Source: Cordilura impudica (lineage: Eukaryota; Arthropoda; Insecta; Diptera; Scathophagidae). Taken from it: a DNA stretch of 64,000 nt. A program made the position numbers and the translations under genes. Numbering within the stretch: the stretch's first letter is position 1; the number at the start of each line of letters is the position of its first letter. The notes beneath the pieces were generated by a model that saw nothing but the letters and a program-made list of their open reading frames with translations, was not told the DNA's origin and did not search any database. Location of the stretch: assembly GCA_963682025.1 (NCBI GenBank), contig OY821522.1:30911009-30975008 (forward strand), read 5' to 3'. Shown here in pieces: positions 22,824 to 33,501 of the stretch.

Positions 22824-24950
22824 TGTAATGGTGCGGCGTTGGTGGAAGATCCGCTTCCGTTTCCCTGAGCCTTTGCTGGTCGCACGTGCTGGCGTAGGGG
22901 CCTAGCTCGCCGGATGGGTGGGGTCTTGCTCAGGCCCAGGGAAACCGCACTACAGATTTTCACGTGCGATTTAAAAAAAACACGGTCACTAAAACGGACG
23001 CTAAAAGGATGGACGGCCATACTTACCTTGGGATTGGGGACTGGATGTTATGCCCCTTATGCCCTCCCTACCATGTTACCTCGACTCCATCTTAATTGGA
23101 GGTAACCCACTGAATGATAAGATTTGGTTTGGCTTTAGTTTTCTACATTGGGTTTAACAATATAATTTATTTAACCTTCATTATTATTTGTATATAAATG
23201 AATTCAAACTTTTTTGTTTACAGTTAAACTTTTTTTTTTGTTTTTGTTTAAATTTAACATTAAAATAATTATTTTTGCTCTATAAAATAGATTTTGTTTT
23301 GTGGTAAAATTAAATAAAATTATTATATAATGATTTAAAAAAAAAAGAGTAGATCTGATTAGGCGGTTTTATGGATTAATCACAAGGAAAAAATAATAGT
23401 CTTTTTTTTTTTTTATATAATTATTATTTTAATATGGAATATATAGCGATGTTTTCAGGTGTTGTGAGGTTAAAATTTTTCATGATTCTTTTACACCACT
23501 TATTTGTTTTTACTTTAAATTTTAATTGTGATTTTTTTCTTTTATTTTACTTAGAACTTTCAACATTTTTCTGTTTCTTTTTTTGTTTAATTTACCTTTT
23601 TTTTTCTTAAACTTATGCCATTATTTTTTTTTTATGTAATATAGGTAAATATATATAGAGTGTATGTGAAATGGTTTAAATAGTAGTAATAGTACATATA
23701 TAGATTAATACATAAAACATATATAAACTATTTAGTTTATTTTCATTAGAAGCTATAAATCGTTTGTTTTTTTTTTTTGTTTTTTTTAATTTTTTTTTTT
23801 TTACTTCCACGGTAGTTGCTTAATGATGTTTAAAAAGTGCGCTGTTGCTGGGTTTTTAAATCCTTACTTTAACCATTTTTTCAGATATATATTTTTAAAT
23901 TCGCTTTTAAAATTTACATAAAACTCTCGTTTCCATTGGCTCATGACACGACTCCTTCTTGTAAAAGCTCGGTATTTGGTTTTCATTGTATTTCGATCTT
24001 TACTTTTGAAGATTTTCTTTACAAGGATTTGCAAAAATACAAAAAAACAGTGGTGTTTTATCGAAAACTTATTTGTTTAAGAAAATATGCTTCGCTACAC
24101 TGATTCCGTTTTTATTAAACTCATAAGAGTATGGATTTATCGTTAAGACGACCACTTTTTCATTTTTTTTTTTAGTTTCTTTTTTAATATTCCTTTTAAA
24201 TACGTTCAGAGTAAAAACTACATACACACATTTTTTTTTTAATAAAATTTATTGAAAACGTGTCTTAATTCGAGTTTGTATTTTTCTTTCTTTTTTTTTT
24301 TTTTTTTGTCGTATACACGTTCACTTCTCTAAACAGAACTTGAATGAATTTTTAATTCTGGCGTCATCTTCATAACACCAATTATATTCTTTCTTTTTTT
24401 TTTTCTCTGACCAGCACAACCAAAAAAAATAAACCAGTTTTTTTTTTTATTACCTACGCTCACCCACTCATATAATAGCCTATGTATGTCATTATGTAAC
24501 TTTTTATCTCTTTATCCCTAATACACATAGATATACATACACTCGTTCATAATCTCACTCTTTTCGTAAAAAAAATACCAACTCATATTAAAAGGAGAGA
24601 GAGTAAGTGAGATTATTGAGTGAATGAAGGGGCAAGCTAATACCAATAGCTGAAAACCAGGTGGGAGAACGAGAAGGATTGCAAGCTGTAGTTGACCCAT
24701 ACATACATGAACAATCATGAATTCATATAAACAACGAAGAGACAAACAAATCGCTCCATTAATCAGTTTGCAAAAATAGAACAAAAAATTTTCCATTAGC
24801 ATGTTACCATATAAGGTGTTGTTTACCGTACATACTTGAACTTGAAAATAATTTCAAGATCAAGGTTATTATTTTTTTTTCTTATTTCTTATTCTGCTTG
24901 TAACAGAAATTCTTTTGTTACAGTAAAGCGCAAAACAGATCACCGTCACA
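22824..24950 (-). repeat. Gypsy 3' LTR (2127 bp)
   Basis: Starts TGTGACGGTGATCTG and ends CCGCACCATTACA on the minus strand. It contains many T-tracts of 8-17 bases as read on the plus strand, whose lengths differ from the other LTR. The purine tract expected next to it (24951-24990) is weak: AAATCAAAACC rather than a clean polypurine run. Short open frames inside (for example 24518-24802) occur in both LTRs but have no domain. Confidence 0.95.
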
Positions 24951-25011
24951 AAACAGATGGTTTTGATTTCCATGAAAGGAAAAATCAACTGAAAACGGAT
25001 ATGTAGGGTAT

Positions 25012-25635
25012 TTACGCATTGGCTTTTTGCAAATCTTTCGCGTGATACATGCCTAGGTCTTTTCCGGCTAAATCCACCAATTTATAATTACAATAACCAA
25101 TTTTCTTTAAAATTTTGGCCTTCAAAAATTTAGGGGCAAGTTTAGAATTATATGCAGCAGCTTTATTGCTCTGCGAAAAATTTCGTCGGTAAACAACTTC
25201 ACCTTCTGAAAAATTAACAGCCCTAGTTCTCAGATCGTAGTGTCTTTTGTTCATTTCATACGCTTTTTCTAAATTTTCGTGAACTTTCTGCCTAATGAAA
25301 TGCAATTTATCCGAACGATCTAAGACATCCACGCCTTCTTCTAACAAATCTAAATTTTTTGAAATCTCATAGGATTGTCCGTGAGTCATCATTTGTTGTC
25401 CGAACAGAACATAATACGGCGAAAAGCCTAATGAACTGTGATATGAGCTTCTCAACGCGACTCCTATTTGGCTCAAATTCGTATCCCACGTACGCTGGTC
25501 TTTTCCCAAATACGAACGTATTCCAGCGATTATGGATCGATTTACCCGCTCAGAATTGTTAGACTGGGGTGAATAAACGGCAGTGAAGATATGTTGCACT
25601 CCATATTTGGTTAAAAAGCTTGCAAAAAGCGACGA
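25012..25635 (-). pseudogene. Gypsy integrase C-terminal part, downstream of a nonsense codon
   Basis: Continues the pol frame after TGA at 25638-25636. It contains the third catalytic residue of the DDE triad in YSPQSNNSERVNRSI and the KHYD-like block RHYDLRTRAVNFSEGEVVY. It ends in a GPY/F-like C-terminal region, AAYNSKLAPKFLKAKILKKI. The stop separates the first two catalytic aspartates from the glutamate, so this copy cannot make complete integrase without readthrough. Confidence 0.9.
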
Positions 25636-28524
25636 TCAAAATTGAGAACCGTTGTCTGTAATAACGACTTCAGGCACGCCGAATAAATGAAAGACATTTT
25701 TTTCAAGAAAATCTATTACCGAATTGGTTGACATTTTACGTAAGGCTTTAAATAGGGGATATTTGGTGAAATGGTCTAATACCAAAAAAATTGCTACATT
25801 GCCAGCTTTTGACCGTGGATAAGGTCCAATAAAATCTAAATATAACCTTTGAAAAGGTCTAGCCGATTTGGCTTGAACACCCATAGGTAGTTTTAAAATA
25901 AAATTTGGCGCTTTGCTTTGTTTGCAAATGTCGCAACTTAATACAAAGGATCTAACCTGAGTAGCCATATTGGGCCAATAAAAATTTCGCCTCAATCGTT
26001 CGAGGGTTTTTCCCACACCTCCATGTGCAAACATGGGTGGATTATGAGCGCGTTCGATCACACAAGAGGTAAGTTCCTGTTGAACCCACAACTTCCATGA
26101 TCGAGCCTCTGAAAATTCATCGCGTGAAAACTCTACGCGTTTATACATGAAACCATCTACGACCTTTAAATCGGGCAAACGATTTTGATTGTTTTTGATA
26201 TCAGCGATCAATTTATTATATTGTCCTGATGAAAAATATGGAGAAGATAAATCTATCTCTGGTTCTATCGTATCTAAGCTGTCAATGTTTTCAAAATTTA
26301 GGGGGTTTTCGATTTCGGTTGTTAACCTCGATAATGCATCGGGAACAATATGTTCACTTCCCTTACGGTGTAAAATCGAAAAGTTGAAACCTTGGAGCTT
26401 TATGGACCAACGAGCTAGCCGGCCATTTAGGTCTGCTTGACGCATTAACCATTTTAGTGAAGCGTGGTCCGTAATGACACAAAATTCGTGACCTTCTACA
26501 TACTCTCTAAATTTTTCTACGCTTAAAACTGCAGCAAGGCATTCGAGTTCGGTGATAGAGTAGTTCTGTTGGGCTCTATTTAATTTATGCGAGAAAAATG
26601 CAATGGGCCTTTCGACACCATTATCATCTTCTTGAGCCAGAACTCCACCAACTCCAGTTTTGCATGCATCGCAAGAAATTATGAACGGTCGTTCGAAGTT
26701 TGGTGTTACTAATAACGGAGCAGATGTCAGTTTTTCTTTGATCAGATCAAACGATTTTTGAGCTTCTGGGTTCCAAAGAAAGGTTTTACTTTTCTTCGTC
26801 AGATCGGTTAACGGGCTTGTTAACGACGCAAAATTTTCCAGAAATCGTCTGTACCAACCTACAAGACCTAAAAATTGACGAACCTCTCTAGCTGATTTTG
26901 GTTCAGTTAGCCCTTTAATCGCGGAAACTTTACTGGGATCAGGTTTTATACACCCAGAACCAATTATATAACCTAAATATCGGACTTCCTTCATGCACCA
27001 TTTGCATTTAACAATATTTAACGTCAGACCGGCTTTGCGAATTAATTGTGCTACTTCGAGCAATAAAGAAATATGTTCTTCGAAATCATCGCTTACTAAG
27101 AGCAAATCGTCTAAATAAACGAAGACTCGATTTTTAAGATGCGGTGGAATAATAACATCCATTAATCGGCAAAGGGTCTGTGGTGCATTGGTTAAACCAA
27201 AAGGCATCACTTTAAATCGATATAAGGGCCTATTAGGAACAGTAAAAGCTGTCTTGTCGCGAGAATTTTCTTCTAAACTAACTTGCCAAAAAGCATGTTT
27301 TAAATCTAATCTTGATAAAATTCCGTTGATTTTAGGTTGAGGGTAAGCGTCGCGAATAGTTACACTATTTAATTTTCGAGAGTCAAGACAAAGTCTAAAC
27401 TTTCCTTCTCTCTGGACGCAAGCTACAGGATTGCTCCAAGAACAAGTAGGAGGGGCTTTTTCTATCACTCCGAGCGCCAACATGCGATCAACTTCGTCAT
27501 GAATTTTCTTTTCTACCGCGGGAGAAACAGAAAAATACCTCTGCTTGATGGGTTTGACTCCTGGCTCTATTTCAATCGAATGTTCAATAAGGGTGGTCTT
27601 ACCTAAACCTTCTTTGTCAAAATCTGGAAAAATAGTTATGACGTGATCTAGCCTTTTTCTTTGGTCATTGGTTAGAATATTTTCTTCGCAAACTTGATTA
27701 AGCTCTTCTATTTTTAACGGGCTGTTCCCAAAAATCATAGAAATAAGTCCAAAGGCGTGCCAAAAATCGATACCTAAGTATACATCATGAGTTAAGTCGG
27801 GTATTATATACAAACGAACTAGTTTGGTTATATTTCGATAAGTAATATTTGTTTCTACGAAACCTAAAATTTTATATTGCTGACCGCCAGCTGCTTCTAC
27901 GAAATTAGAAAATTTTTTAAAAGGTAAATTTTTACCAAGAAAAGTTTTTGCAGCGGAACCACTTATGCAAGATAATGAGGCGCCTGAATCTAAAAGTCCC
28001 AATAATTTCATTCCAAAGATATCAATTTGGATATAGGGTCTTATGGCAGATTTTGACTTCTCAATAGATTCAATGCAACTTCGGACTTTAAACTTGTTTA
28101 ATTTTAACATTTTATAAAAAATTCTAATTCGGAGAGTATTTCTTTTCACTTTACGAATTTGAGTGCTAAATTTCGCTGGGGTGTTAATCGATTCGCAGAA
28201 AATTCGTTTTCTAGCTAACTCGTATAATCTAACTCTCTCATGATATGGCTTGATTGGAAATAAAATTGGTTTAGACTTTTCCTTGTCATTTTTCAAAATG
28301 GTAAACTTGGTAAAATCGGTGAAATCGGTTTGTGTGCTACCGTCAGAGCTGGTCTTTAAAATTTCTGTGGGGTTGTCATCATTTTCAAATTGTTTTTCGC
28401 CTAAAGACGTATTTATTTGGTTCTCGAGCGGAAGGTGGTGTTGTTGCTGGCGCTCGCCTGGAAGTTTCCCTGACACGTTTCGCATTGGGGTCTGTAGACA
28501 CCTACGGTACCACATCCATAACAA
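25636..28524 (-). CDS. pol: Gypsy Pol: protease, reverse transcriptase, RNase H, integrase (partial)
   Basis: About 962 codons. In order: aspartic protease with LLDSGASLSC (about residue 179); RT with LDLKHAFWQVSL (about 407), MPFGLTNAP and the catalytic FVYLDDLLLVS (about 470); RNase H with ISCDACKTGVGGVL (about 617), TELECLA and TDHASLKWL; chromatin-targeting integrase with an HHCC finger (about 824-865), YLDFIGPYP and VVITDNGSQF. The frame is -1 relative to gag and overlaps it by 112 nt. Pol is therefore expected as a Gag-Pol fusion by frameshifting, and the ATG at 28524 need not be used. A TGA closes the frame after SQF. Confidence 0.95.
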   Translation of the reverse strand: MLWMWYRRCLQTPMRNVSGKLPGERQQQHHLPLENQINTSLGEKQFENDDNPTEILKTSSDGSTQTDFTDFTKFTILKNDKEKSKPILFPIKPYHERVRLYELARKRIFCESINTPAKFSTQIRKVKRNTLRIRIFYKMLKLNKFKVRSCIESIEKSKSAIRPYIQIDIFGMKLLGLLDSGASLSCISGSAAKTFLGKNLPFKKFSNFVEAAGGQQYKILGFVETNITYRNITKLVRLYIIPDLTHDVYLGIDFWHAFGLISMIFGNSPLKIEELNQVCEENILTNDQRKRLDHVITIFPDFDKEGLGKTTLIEHSIEIEPGVKPIKQRYFSVSPAVEKKIHDEVDRMLALGVIEKAPPTCSWSNPVACVQREGKFRLCLDSRKLNSVTIRDAYPQPKINGILSRLDLKHAFWQVSLEENSRDKTAFTVPNRPLYRFKVMPFGLTNAPQTLCRLMDVIIPPHLKNRVFVYLDDLLLVSDDFEEHISLLLEVAQLIRKAGLTLNIVKCKWCMKEVRYLGYIIGSGCIKPDPSKVSAIKGLTEPKSAREVRQFLGLVGWYRRFLENFASLTSPLTDLTKKSKTFLWNPEAQKSFDLIKEKLTSAPLLVTPNFERPFIISCDACKTGVGGVLAQEDDNGVERPIAFFSHKLNRAQQNYSITELECLAAVLSVEKFREYVEGHEFCVITDHASLKWLMRQADLNGRLARWSIKLQGFNFSILHRKGSEHIVPDALSRLTTEIENPLNFENIDSLDTIEPEIDLSSPYFSSGQYNKLIADIKNNQNRLPDLKVVDGFMYKRVEFSRDEFSEARSWKLWVQQELTSCVIERAHNPPMFAHGGVGKTLERLRRNFYWPNMATQVRSFVLSCDICKQSKAPNFILKLPMGVQAKSARPFQRLYLDFIGPYPRSKAGNVAIFLVLDHFTKYPLFKALRKMSTNSVIDFLEKNVFHLFGVPEVVITDNGSQF

Positions 28525-29921
28525 AATATGGTTCTGTCTTCGAGACAGTCCGTATATCTGTGGCCTTCTTTTCTACAGTTCCAGCAGATATTAATTTTAC
28601 GTTTAGCAGGGTCTTCTTTTGGTTTTCGAACCTCGCAAACTTCTTCAGGTGGGTTTTCATCAAAGAATTCATCTTCTACGTCTATTTCATTAACTAGTCT
28701 TCTAAAATTCTTCGGGGCTCTGTCCAGTTCAAAACTTAGGGCTTCTCTTCTCAAAACTAAATGACGTAAATGAGAGACATTGTCAATTTGGAGGTAAAAT
28801 AGTTCTCTCCTCAAATGAGGTCTTAAATTTCTCCTTAAAATTTCAGTCAATTTATGTTCATTTAGAGGATATCTGAGGCGATCGCAAAGCTGCAGAATGG
28901 CATGATGGAAGTCGTCAAAGCTTTCATTAGCATTTTGTTTTCGGTCTCTGATCATTTCTCTGATATCTAAGTCAGATAAATGATCGCTAAAATGATTTTT
29001 AAGAGCCCTGCACAAATCTTCCCATTCGATTCTATCGACGGTGCTGCGATATCGCCAATACCATTCTTTAGCTTTGGACGTAAACAAAATGTGACAATGG
29101 TCACTTAATAACCTGAAATCTCCCGCTAAACAGTCTTTTGTCAAAGAATTAACCATATAAATAAATTTCTCTACCGGTAACCCGGTGGTGTTTCCAGTGA
29201 ACGTTAAGTTCCAACTATTTATCAGACTTGCAATTTTGCCACTATTGTTAATGGTAACGGACGATAAAGATACTCTCTCACGACTTGCTGGTACAGACGG
29301 GTGAGTTGAAGGAGGCCTAATATTACGCGGAGGGACAAAAGTAGGTTCATGGGCAACCTGATGAAAAGACGGTGCTGAAAAATTTCGAGGGACGGACGCA
29401 TTCGGAAAGATCTCTCTGGGCCCTTCAGGTTCTCTGGTTGCGCTAATGTTTACGCTAGTAAATTGTTGAGATAACCTTTCTACCACAGCGTGAAGCTTAT
29501 TGATCTCGCCTTGAAAGCTGGTTTCAATTTTAGATCTAATGCGGTCCTCTAAACTATCTCTTCCTTCAGCACTAGTCTGACCTGGTGAAATATTTCGGTT
29601 GGCATTAAACTCTGCATTTCTTTCCTTTCTGCTGGATAAAATTCTTTCCGCGGATTTCGGAATCGTTCCAGTATTACCTGGTAAACTTTCATCATTAATT
29701 CGGACGGAATATTTTAATAAACTGTTTTTAGTGACAGTTTTGTTACATTGCGGACAACAAGTGGAAACGTGTAGAAAATTAAACATGCACTCTTGGTGAA
29801 AGATGTGCCTACACCTGGTAGAAACTAAATTACTAGTATTATCGTAACTTTCTTGGCATATCAAACAAACGTTCTCAGCCAAAGCCGAAGCTAAACTTCC
29901 TGGACTATGTCGTACCGCCAT
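28413..29921 (-). CDS. gag: Gypsy Gag with N-terminal RING-H2 finger and C-terminal zinc knuckles
   Basis: 502 codons, intact. Residues 19-59 form a full RING-H2 pattern, C19-x2-C22-x14-C37-x-H39-x2-H42-x2-C45-x10-C56-x2-C59, the fold used by E3 ubiquitin ligases. A Ser/Pro-rich linker follows. The retrotransposon capsid region (about 225-400) includes WRYRSTVDRIEWEDLCRALK and the NANESFDDF major-homology-like block. Near the end are one standard knuckle, CWNCRKEGHRYTDC (446-459), and a second, CYGCGTVGVYRPQC, in which His is replaced by Val. Gag would form the particle that packages element RNA. The RING is unusual for Gag; its ligase activity is not shown. Confidence 0.93.
   Translation of the reverse strand: MAVRHSPGSLASALAENVCLICQESYDNTSNLVSTRCRHIFHQECMFNFLHVSTCCPQCNKTVTKNSLLKYSVRINDESLPGNTGTIPKSAERILSSRKERNAEFNANRNISPGQTSAEGRDSLEDRIRSKIETSFQGEINKLHAVVERLSQQFTSVNISATREPEGPREIFPNASVPRNFSAPSFHQVAHEPTFVPPRNIRPPSTHPSVPASRERVSLSSVTINNSGKIASLINSWNLTFTGNTTGLPVEKFIYMVNSLTKDCLAGDFRLLSDHCHILFTSKAKEWYWRYRSTVDRIEWEDLCRALKNHFSDHLSDLDIREMIRDRKQNANESFDDFHHAILQLCDRLRYPLNEHKLTEILRRNLRPHLRRELFYLQIDNVSHLRHLVLRREALSFELDRAPKNFRRLVNEIDVEDEFFDENPPEEVCEVRKPKEDPAKRKINICWNCRKEGHRYTDCLEDRTIFCYGCGTVGVYRPQCETCQGNFQASASNNTTFRSRTK
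28464..28470 (-). promoter_or_regulatory. Predicted -1 ribosomal frameshift site GGGAAAC
   Basis: Minus-strand heptamer G GGA AAC in the gag frame (codons GGA AAC), which follows the X XXY YYZ rule. Slipping back one base gives GGG AAA, exactly the pol frame (SGKLPGER). Seven nt downstream, CGAGCG can pair with CGCTCG across a 20-nt loop (about 28425-28456). It lies in the 112-nt gag/pol overlap. Frameshifting itself is inferred. Confidence 0.85.
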
Positions 29922-31376
29922 GATTTCGGACTAACTATAAAAATTTTTAACGAAAATATATTCGGACAATATAATGAATGAACGAGTGTTGGTATAACGA
30001 CAATGATTGCAAAGGTAATGAGATGTTACACAATTTAATAATATAAATGAAATTCAATGTGTTCTCATAGAACAAATATAGGCTGTAAAAATGAGCAGGT
30101 TAACGTTGAGTTGGGCTGAGCTAGGTAAAGTTCAAAAGAAGTTAATGGGAAATATTTAATGACACGCGTTCAAATTGATTAAAATTTTAGTTCTAAGTGA
30201 ACAAAAGTTGTACGGCCCACAAATGTGAATTTTATGAATTCCAAAAAGGAATTTTTATAATTTACGTTAATTTAAATTGATAAAAATTTAGTTCCAATTG
30301 AACAAATGCAAGAGCATAATATGACAAGCCTTGTCGACTTAAGTGAATTTATATGAATTAAAATTTTGAGTTCCAGTATTAATGGAATGAAGTTAAATGG
30401 AAAGCGTTTAAAATTCAATTAGTTCAAATTGATTAAAAAAAATTCTAATCGAAAGAATGTAAGGCTGTGGAGTGTGTGAAGTTTTGTAAGTTAAGTACAG
30501 TTGAACAAAATATTTGAGTTCTAATCGAACCCACGCAAAAATGTACAAAATTAATTTTCAATAGGTTTCAAGATTTAAATTTTCAAAAAATTCAATAAAG
30601 TTTCAAAATAAATCCATAATAAATTTTCAATATAAATCCAATATATAGTTCAATAAAGGTAAGTAAATTTTTAGTATATAATTTACAATATAAATTTAAT
30701 ATAATTCAATGCAGTATTTCCATATAATTTTTCAATATTTTAATTTTCAATATAGCTTTTCACTATATTTTTCAAAATTTAATTTTCAATATAAAAATTT
30801 TCAAAAGGTTTCAAAAAAAAAATTTCAAACAAAATTTTCAATATACTTTTCAATATATTTTCAACAAAATTTCAATAAATTGTCAACCCAATGTAGTTAT
30901 CCAAACCAAACCAATCATTTAAAAAAATCCGTAAGTAAGTATGACCATCCATCAAAAAATAAAAATTTTAAGTTTGAGACTTTAATATTTTTTTTCGAGA
31001 GTTTGCTGATATTTCGTGCTATAAAAATTGTTTCGGACAAGTAACCGGTTCATTTAGAACGAAGTTCTTGTATTCCGGGAACAACCTTTAAGTACCATAG
31101 CAAATTAGAAAATCCAAAAATAAAATTAAATTGGTGAAGGATGAACTAAAGCTTCAAAGCAAGTTTCGATTTCGGTTAAATGTAAATTGTGATTTACACA
31201 TATTTAATTAAAATTCCAGAAATCGAAACAAGAATGAATTTTAGAACACATATAAAAAAATTATGAATTAGGAACAATTGGTGCTTTCCCGGTGCACAGA
31301 TGTAAAAAATTAAAATAATTATAGTTCCTATTTAGAAAAATTTAAATAATAAAAAAAATCCGGTATATTGTTTCGG
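29922..31376 (-). other. Gypsy 5' leader with two repeat blocks
   Basis: Non-coding interval between the primer site and gag. The block at 30170-30540 has about five imperfect repeats with AAATTGATTAAAA and AGTTCTAATTGAAC-like cores spaced roughly 100 bp. The block at 30560-30890 is dense in TTTTCAATATA (about six copies as read on the plus strand). In Drosophila gypsy the leader holds an insulator made of repeated protein-binding sites; whether this array acts similarly is speculation. Confidence 0.6.
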
Positions 31377-31394
31377 GCCCCACGTTGGGCGCCA
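31377..31394 (-). promoter_or_regulatory. Gypsy primer binding site, tRNA-Lys type
   Basis: Minus strand TGGCGCCCAACGTGGGGC, 4 nt after the 5' LTR. It is complementary over 18 nt to the 3' end of the tRNA-Lys(CUU)-type primer used by other retroelements. First-strand cDNA synthesis would start here. Confidence 0.9.
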
Positions 31395-31398
31395 TTTC

Positions 31399-33501
31399 TG
31401 TAATGGTGCGGCGTTGGTGGAAGATCCGCTTCCGTTTCCCTGAGCCTTTGCTGGTCGCACGTGCTGGCGTAGGGGCCTAGCTCGCCGGATGGGTGGGGTC
31501 TTGCTCAGGCCCAGGGAAACCGCGCTACAGATTTTCACGTGCGATTTAAAAAAAACACGGTCACTAAAACGGACGCTAAAAGGATGGACGGCCATACTTA
31601 CCTTGGGATTGGGGACTGGATGTTATGCCCCTTATGCCCTCCCTACCATGTTACCTCGACTCCATCTTAATTGGAGGTAACCCACTGAATGATAAGATTT
31701 GGTTTGGCTTTAGTTTTCTACATTGGGTTTAACAATATAATTTATTTAACCTTCATTATTATTTGTATATAAATGAATTCAAACTTTTTTGTTTACAGTT
31801 AAACTTTTTTTTTTGTTTTTGTTTAAACTTAACATTAAAATAATTATTTTTGCTCTATAAAATAGATTTTGTTTTGTGGTAAAATTAAATAAAATTATTA
31901 TATAATGATTTAAAACAAAAAGAGTAGATCTAATTAGGCGGTTTTATGGATTAATCAAAAGGAAAAAATAATAGTTTTTTTTTTATATAATTATTATTTT
32001 AATATGGAATATATAGCGATGTTTTCAGGTGTTGTGAGGTTAAAATTTTTCATGATTCTTTTACACCACTTATTTGTTTTTACTTTAAATTTTAATTGTG
32101 ATTTTTTTCTTTTATTTTACTTAGAACTTTCAACATTTTTCTGTATTTTTTTTTTTGTTTAATTTACCTTTTTTTTCTTAAACTTATGCCATTATTTTTT
32201 TTTTATGTAATATAGGTAAATATATATAGAGTGTATGTGAAATGGTTTAAATAGTAGTAATAGTACATATATAGATTAATACATAAAACATATATAAACT
32301 ATTTAGTTTATTTTCATTAGAAGCTATAAATCGTTTTTTTTTTTTAATTTTTTTTTTTTTTTACTTCCACGGTAGTTGCTTAATGATGTTTAAAAAGTGC
32401 GCTGTTGCTGGGTTTTTAAATCCTTACTTTAACCATTTTTTCAGAAATATATTTTTAAATTCGCTTTTAAAATTTACATAAAACTCTCGTTTCCATTGAC
32501 TCATGACACGACTCCTTCTTGTAAAAGCTCGGTATTTGGTTTTCATTGTATTTCGATCTTTACTTTTGAAGATTTTCTTTACAAGGATTTGCAAAAATAC
32601 AAAAAAACAGTGGTGTTTTATCGAAAACTTATTTGTTTAAGAAAATATGCTTCGCTACACTGATTCCGTTTTTATTAAACTCATAAGAGTATGGATTTAT
32701 CGTTAAGACGACCACTTTTTCACTTTTTTTTTTAGTTTCTTTTTTAATATTCCTTTTAAATACGTTCAGAGTAAAAACTACATACACACATTTTTTTTTT
32801 AATAAAATTTATTGAAAACGTGTCTTAATTCGAGTTTGTATTTTTCTTTCTTTTTTTTTTTGTCGTATACACGTTCACTTCTCTAAACAGAACTTGAATG
32901 AATTTTTAATTCTGGCGTCATCTTCATAACACCAATTATATTCTTTCTTTTTTTTTCTCTGACCAGCACAACAAAAAAAAATAAACCAGTTTTTTTTTTA
33001 TTACCTACGCTCACCCACTCATAGAATAGCCTATGTATGTCATTATGTAACTTTTTATCTCTTTATCCCTAATACACATAGATATACATACACTCGTTCA
33101 CAATCTCACTCTTTTCGTAAAAAAAATACCAACTCATATTAAAAGGAGAGACAGTAAGTGAGATTATTGAGTGAATGAAGGGGCAAGCTAATACCAATAA
33201 CTGAAAACCAGGTGGGAGAATGAGAAGGATTGCAAGCTGTAGTTGACCCATACATACATGAACAATCATGAATTCATATAAACAACGAAGAGACAAACAA
33301 ATCGCTCCATTAATCAGTTTGCAAAAATAGAACAAAAAATTTTCCATTAGCATGTTACCATATAAGGTGTTGTTTACCGTACATACTTGAACTTGAAAAT
33401 AATTTCAAGATCAAGGTTATTATTTTTTTTTCTTATTTCTTATTCTGCTTGTAACAGAAATTCTTTTGTTACAGTAAAGCGCAAAACAGATCACCGTCAC
33501 A
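31399..33501 (-). repeat. Gypsy 5' LTR (2103 bp)
   Basis: Colinear with 22824-24950; about 15 base substitutions plus T-tract length changes and one indel of about 12 bp at a T-rich stretch (around 32335). It carries the element's promoter by position; no clear TATA box was identified. A 4-bp ATAT target duplication follows at 33502-33505. Confidence 0.95.

Larger units (their letters stand above)
22824..33501 (-). mobile_element. Gypsy-type LTR retrotransposon, nearly complete, with RING-finger Gag
   Basis: 10.7 kb element read on the minus strand: 5' LTR (33501-31399), tRNA-Lys-type primer site, 1.45 kb leader, gag, pol, 3' LTR (24950-22824). It is flanked by ATAT on both sides (22820-22823 and 33502-33505). 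Pol order protease-RT-RNase H-integrase places it in Metaviridae-like Gypsy. There is no env frame between the end of pol (25012) and the 3' LTR. About 15 substitutions between the two LTRs suggest a young insertion. One nonsense codon in the integrase is the only clear lesion in the main frames. Confidence 0.95.

Noticed and set aside
22914..23105. 63-codon ORF near the inner LTR end, repeated at 31489-31680
   Set aside because: Overlaps an opposite-strand ORF in the same GC-richer LTR segment. No recognisable family; likely chance in the LTR.
24518..24802. 94-codon minus-strand ORF in the Gypsy LTR, present again at 33069-33353
   Set aside because: It occurs in both LTR copies because the LTRs are duplicates. 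It has no domain and lies in T-rich non-coding LTR sequence.
30709..31044. 111-codon ORF in the Gypsy leader
   Set aside because: Consists of Phe/Tyr/Ser/Gln repeats from the TTTTCAATATA array on the strand opposite to the element; low complexity.
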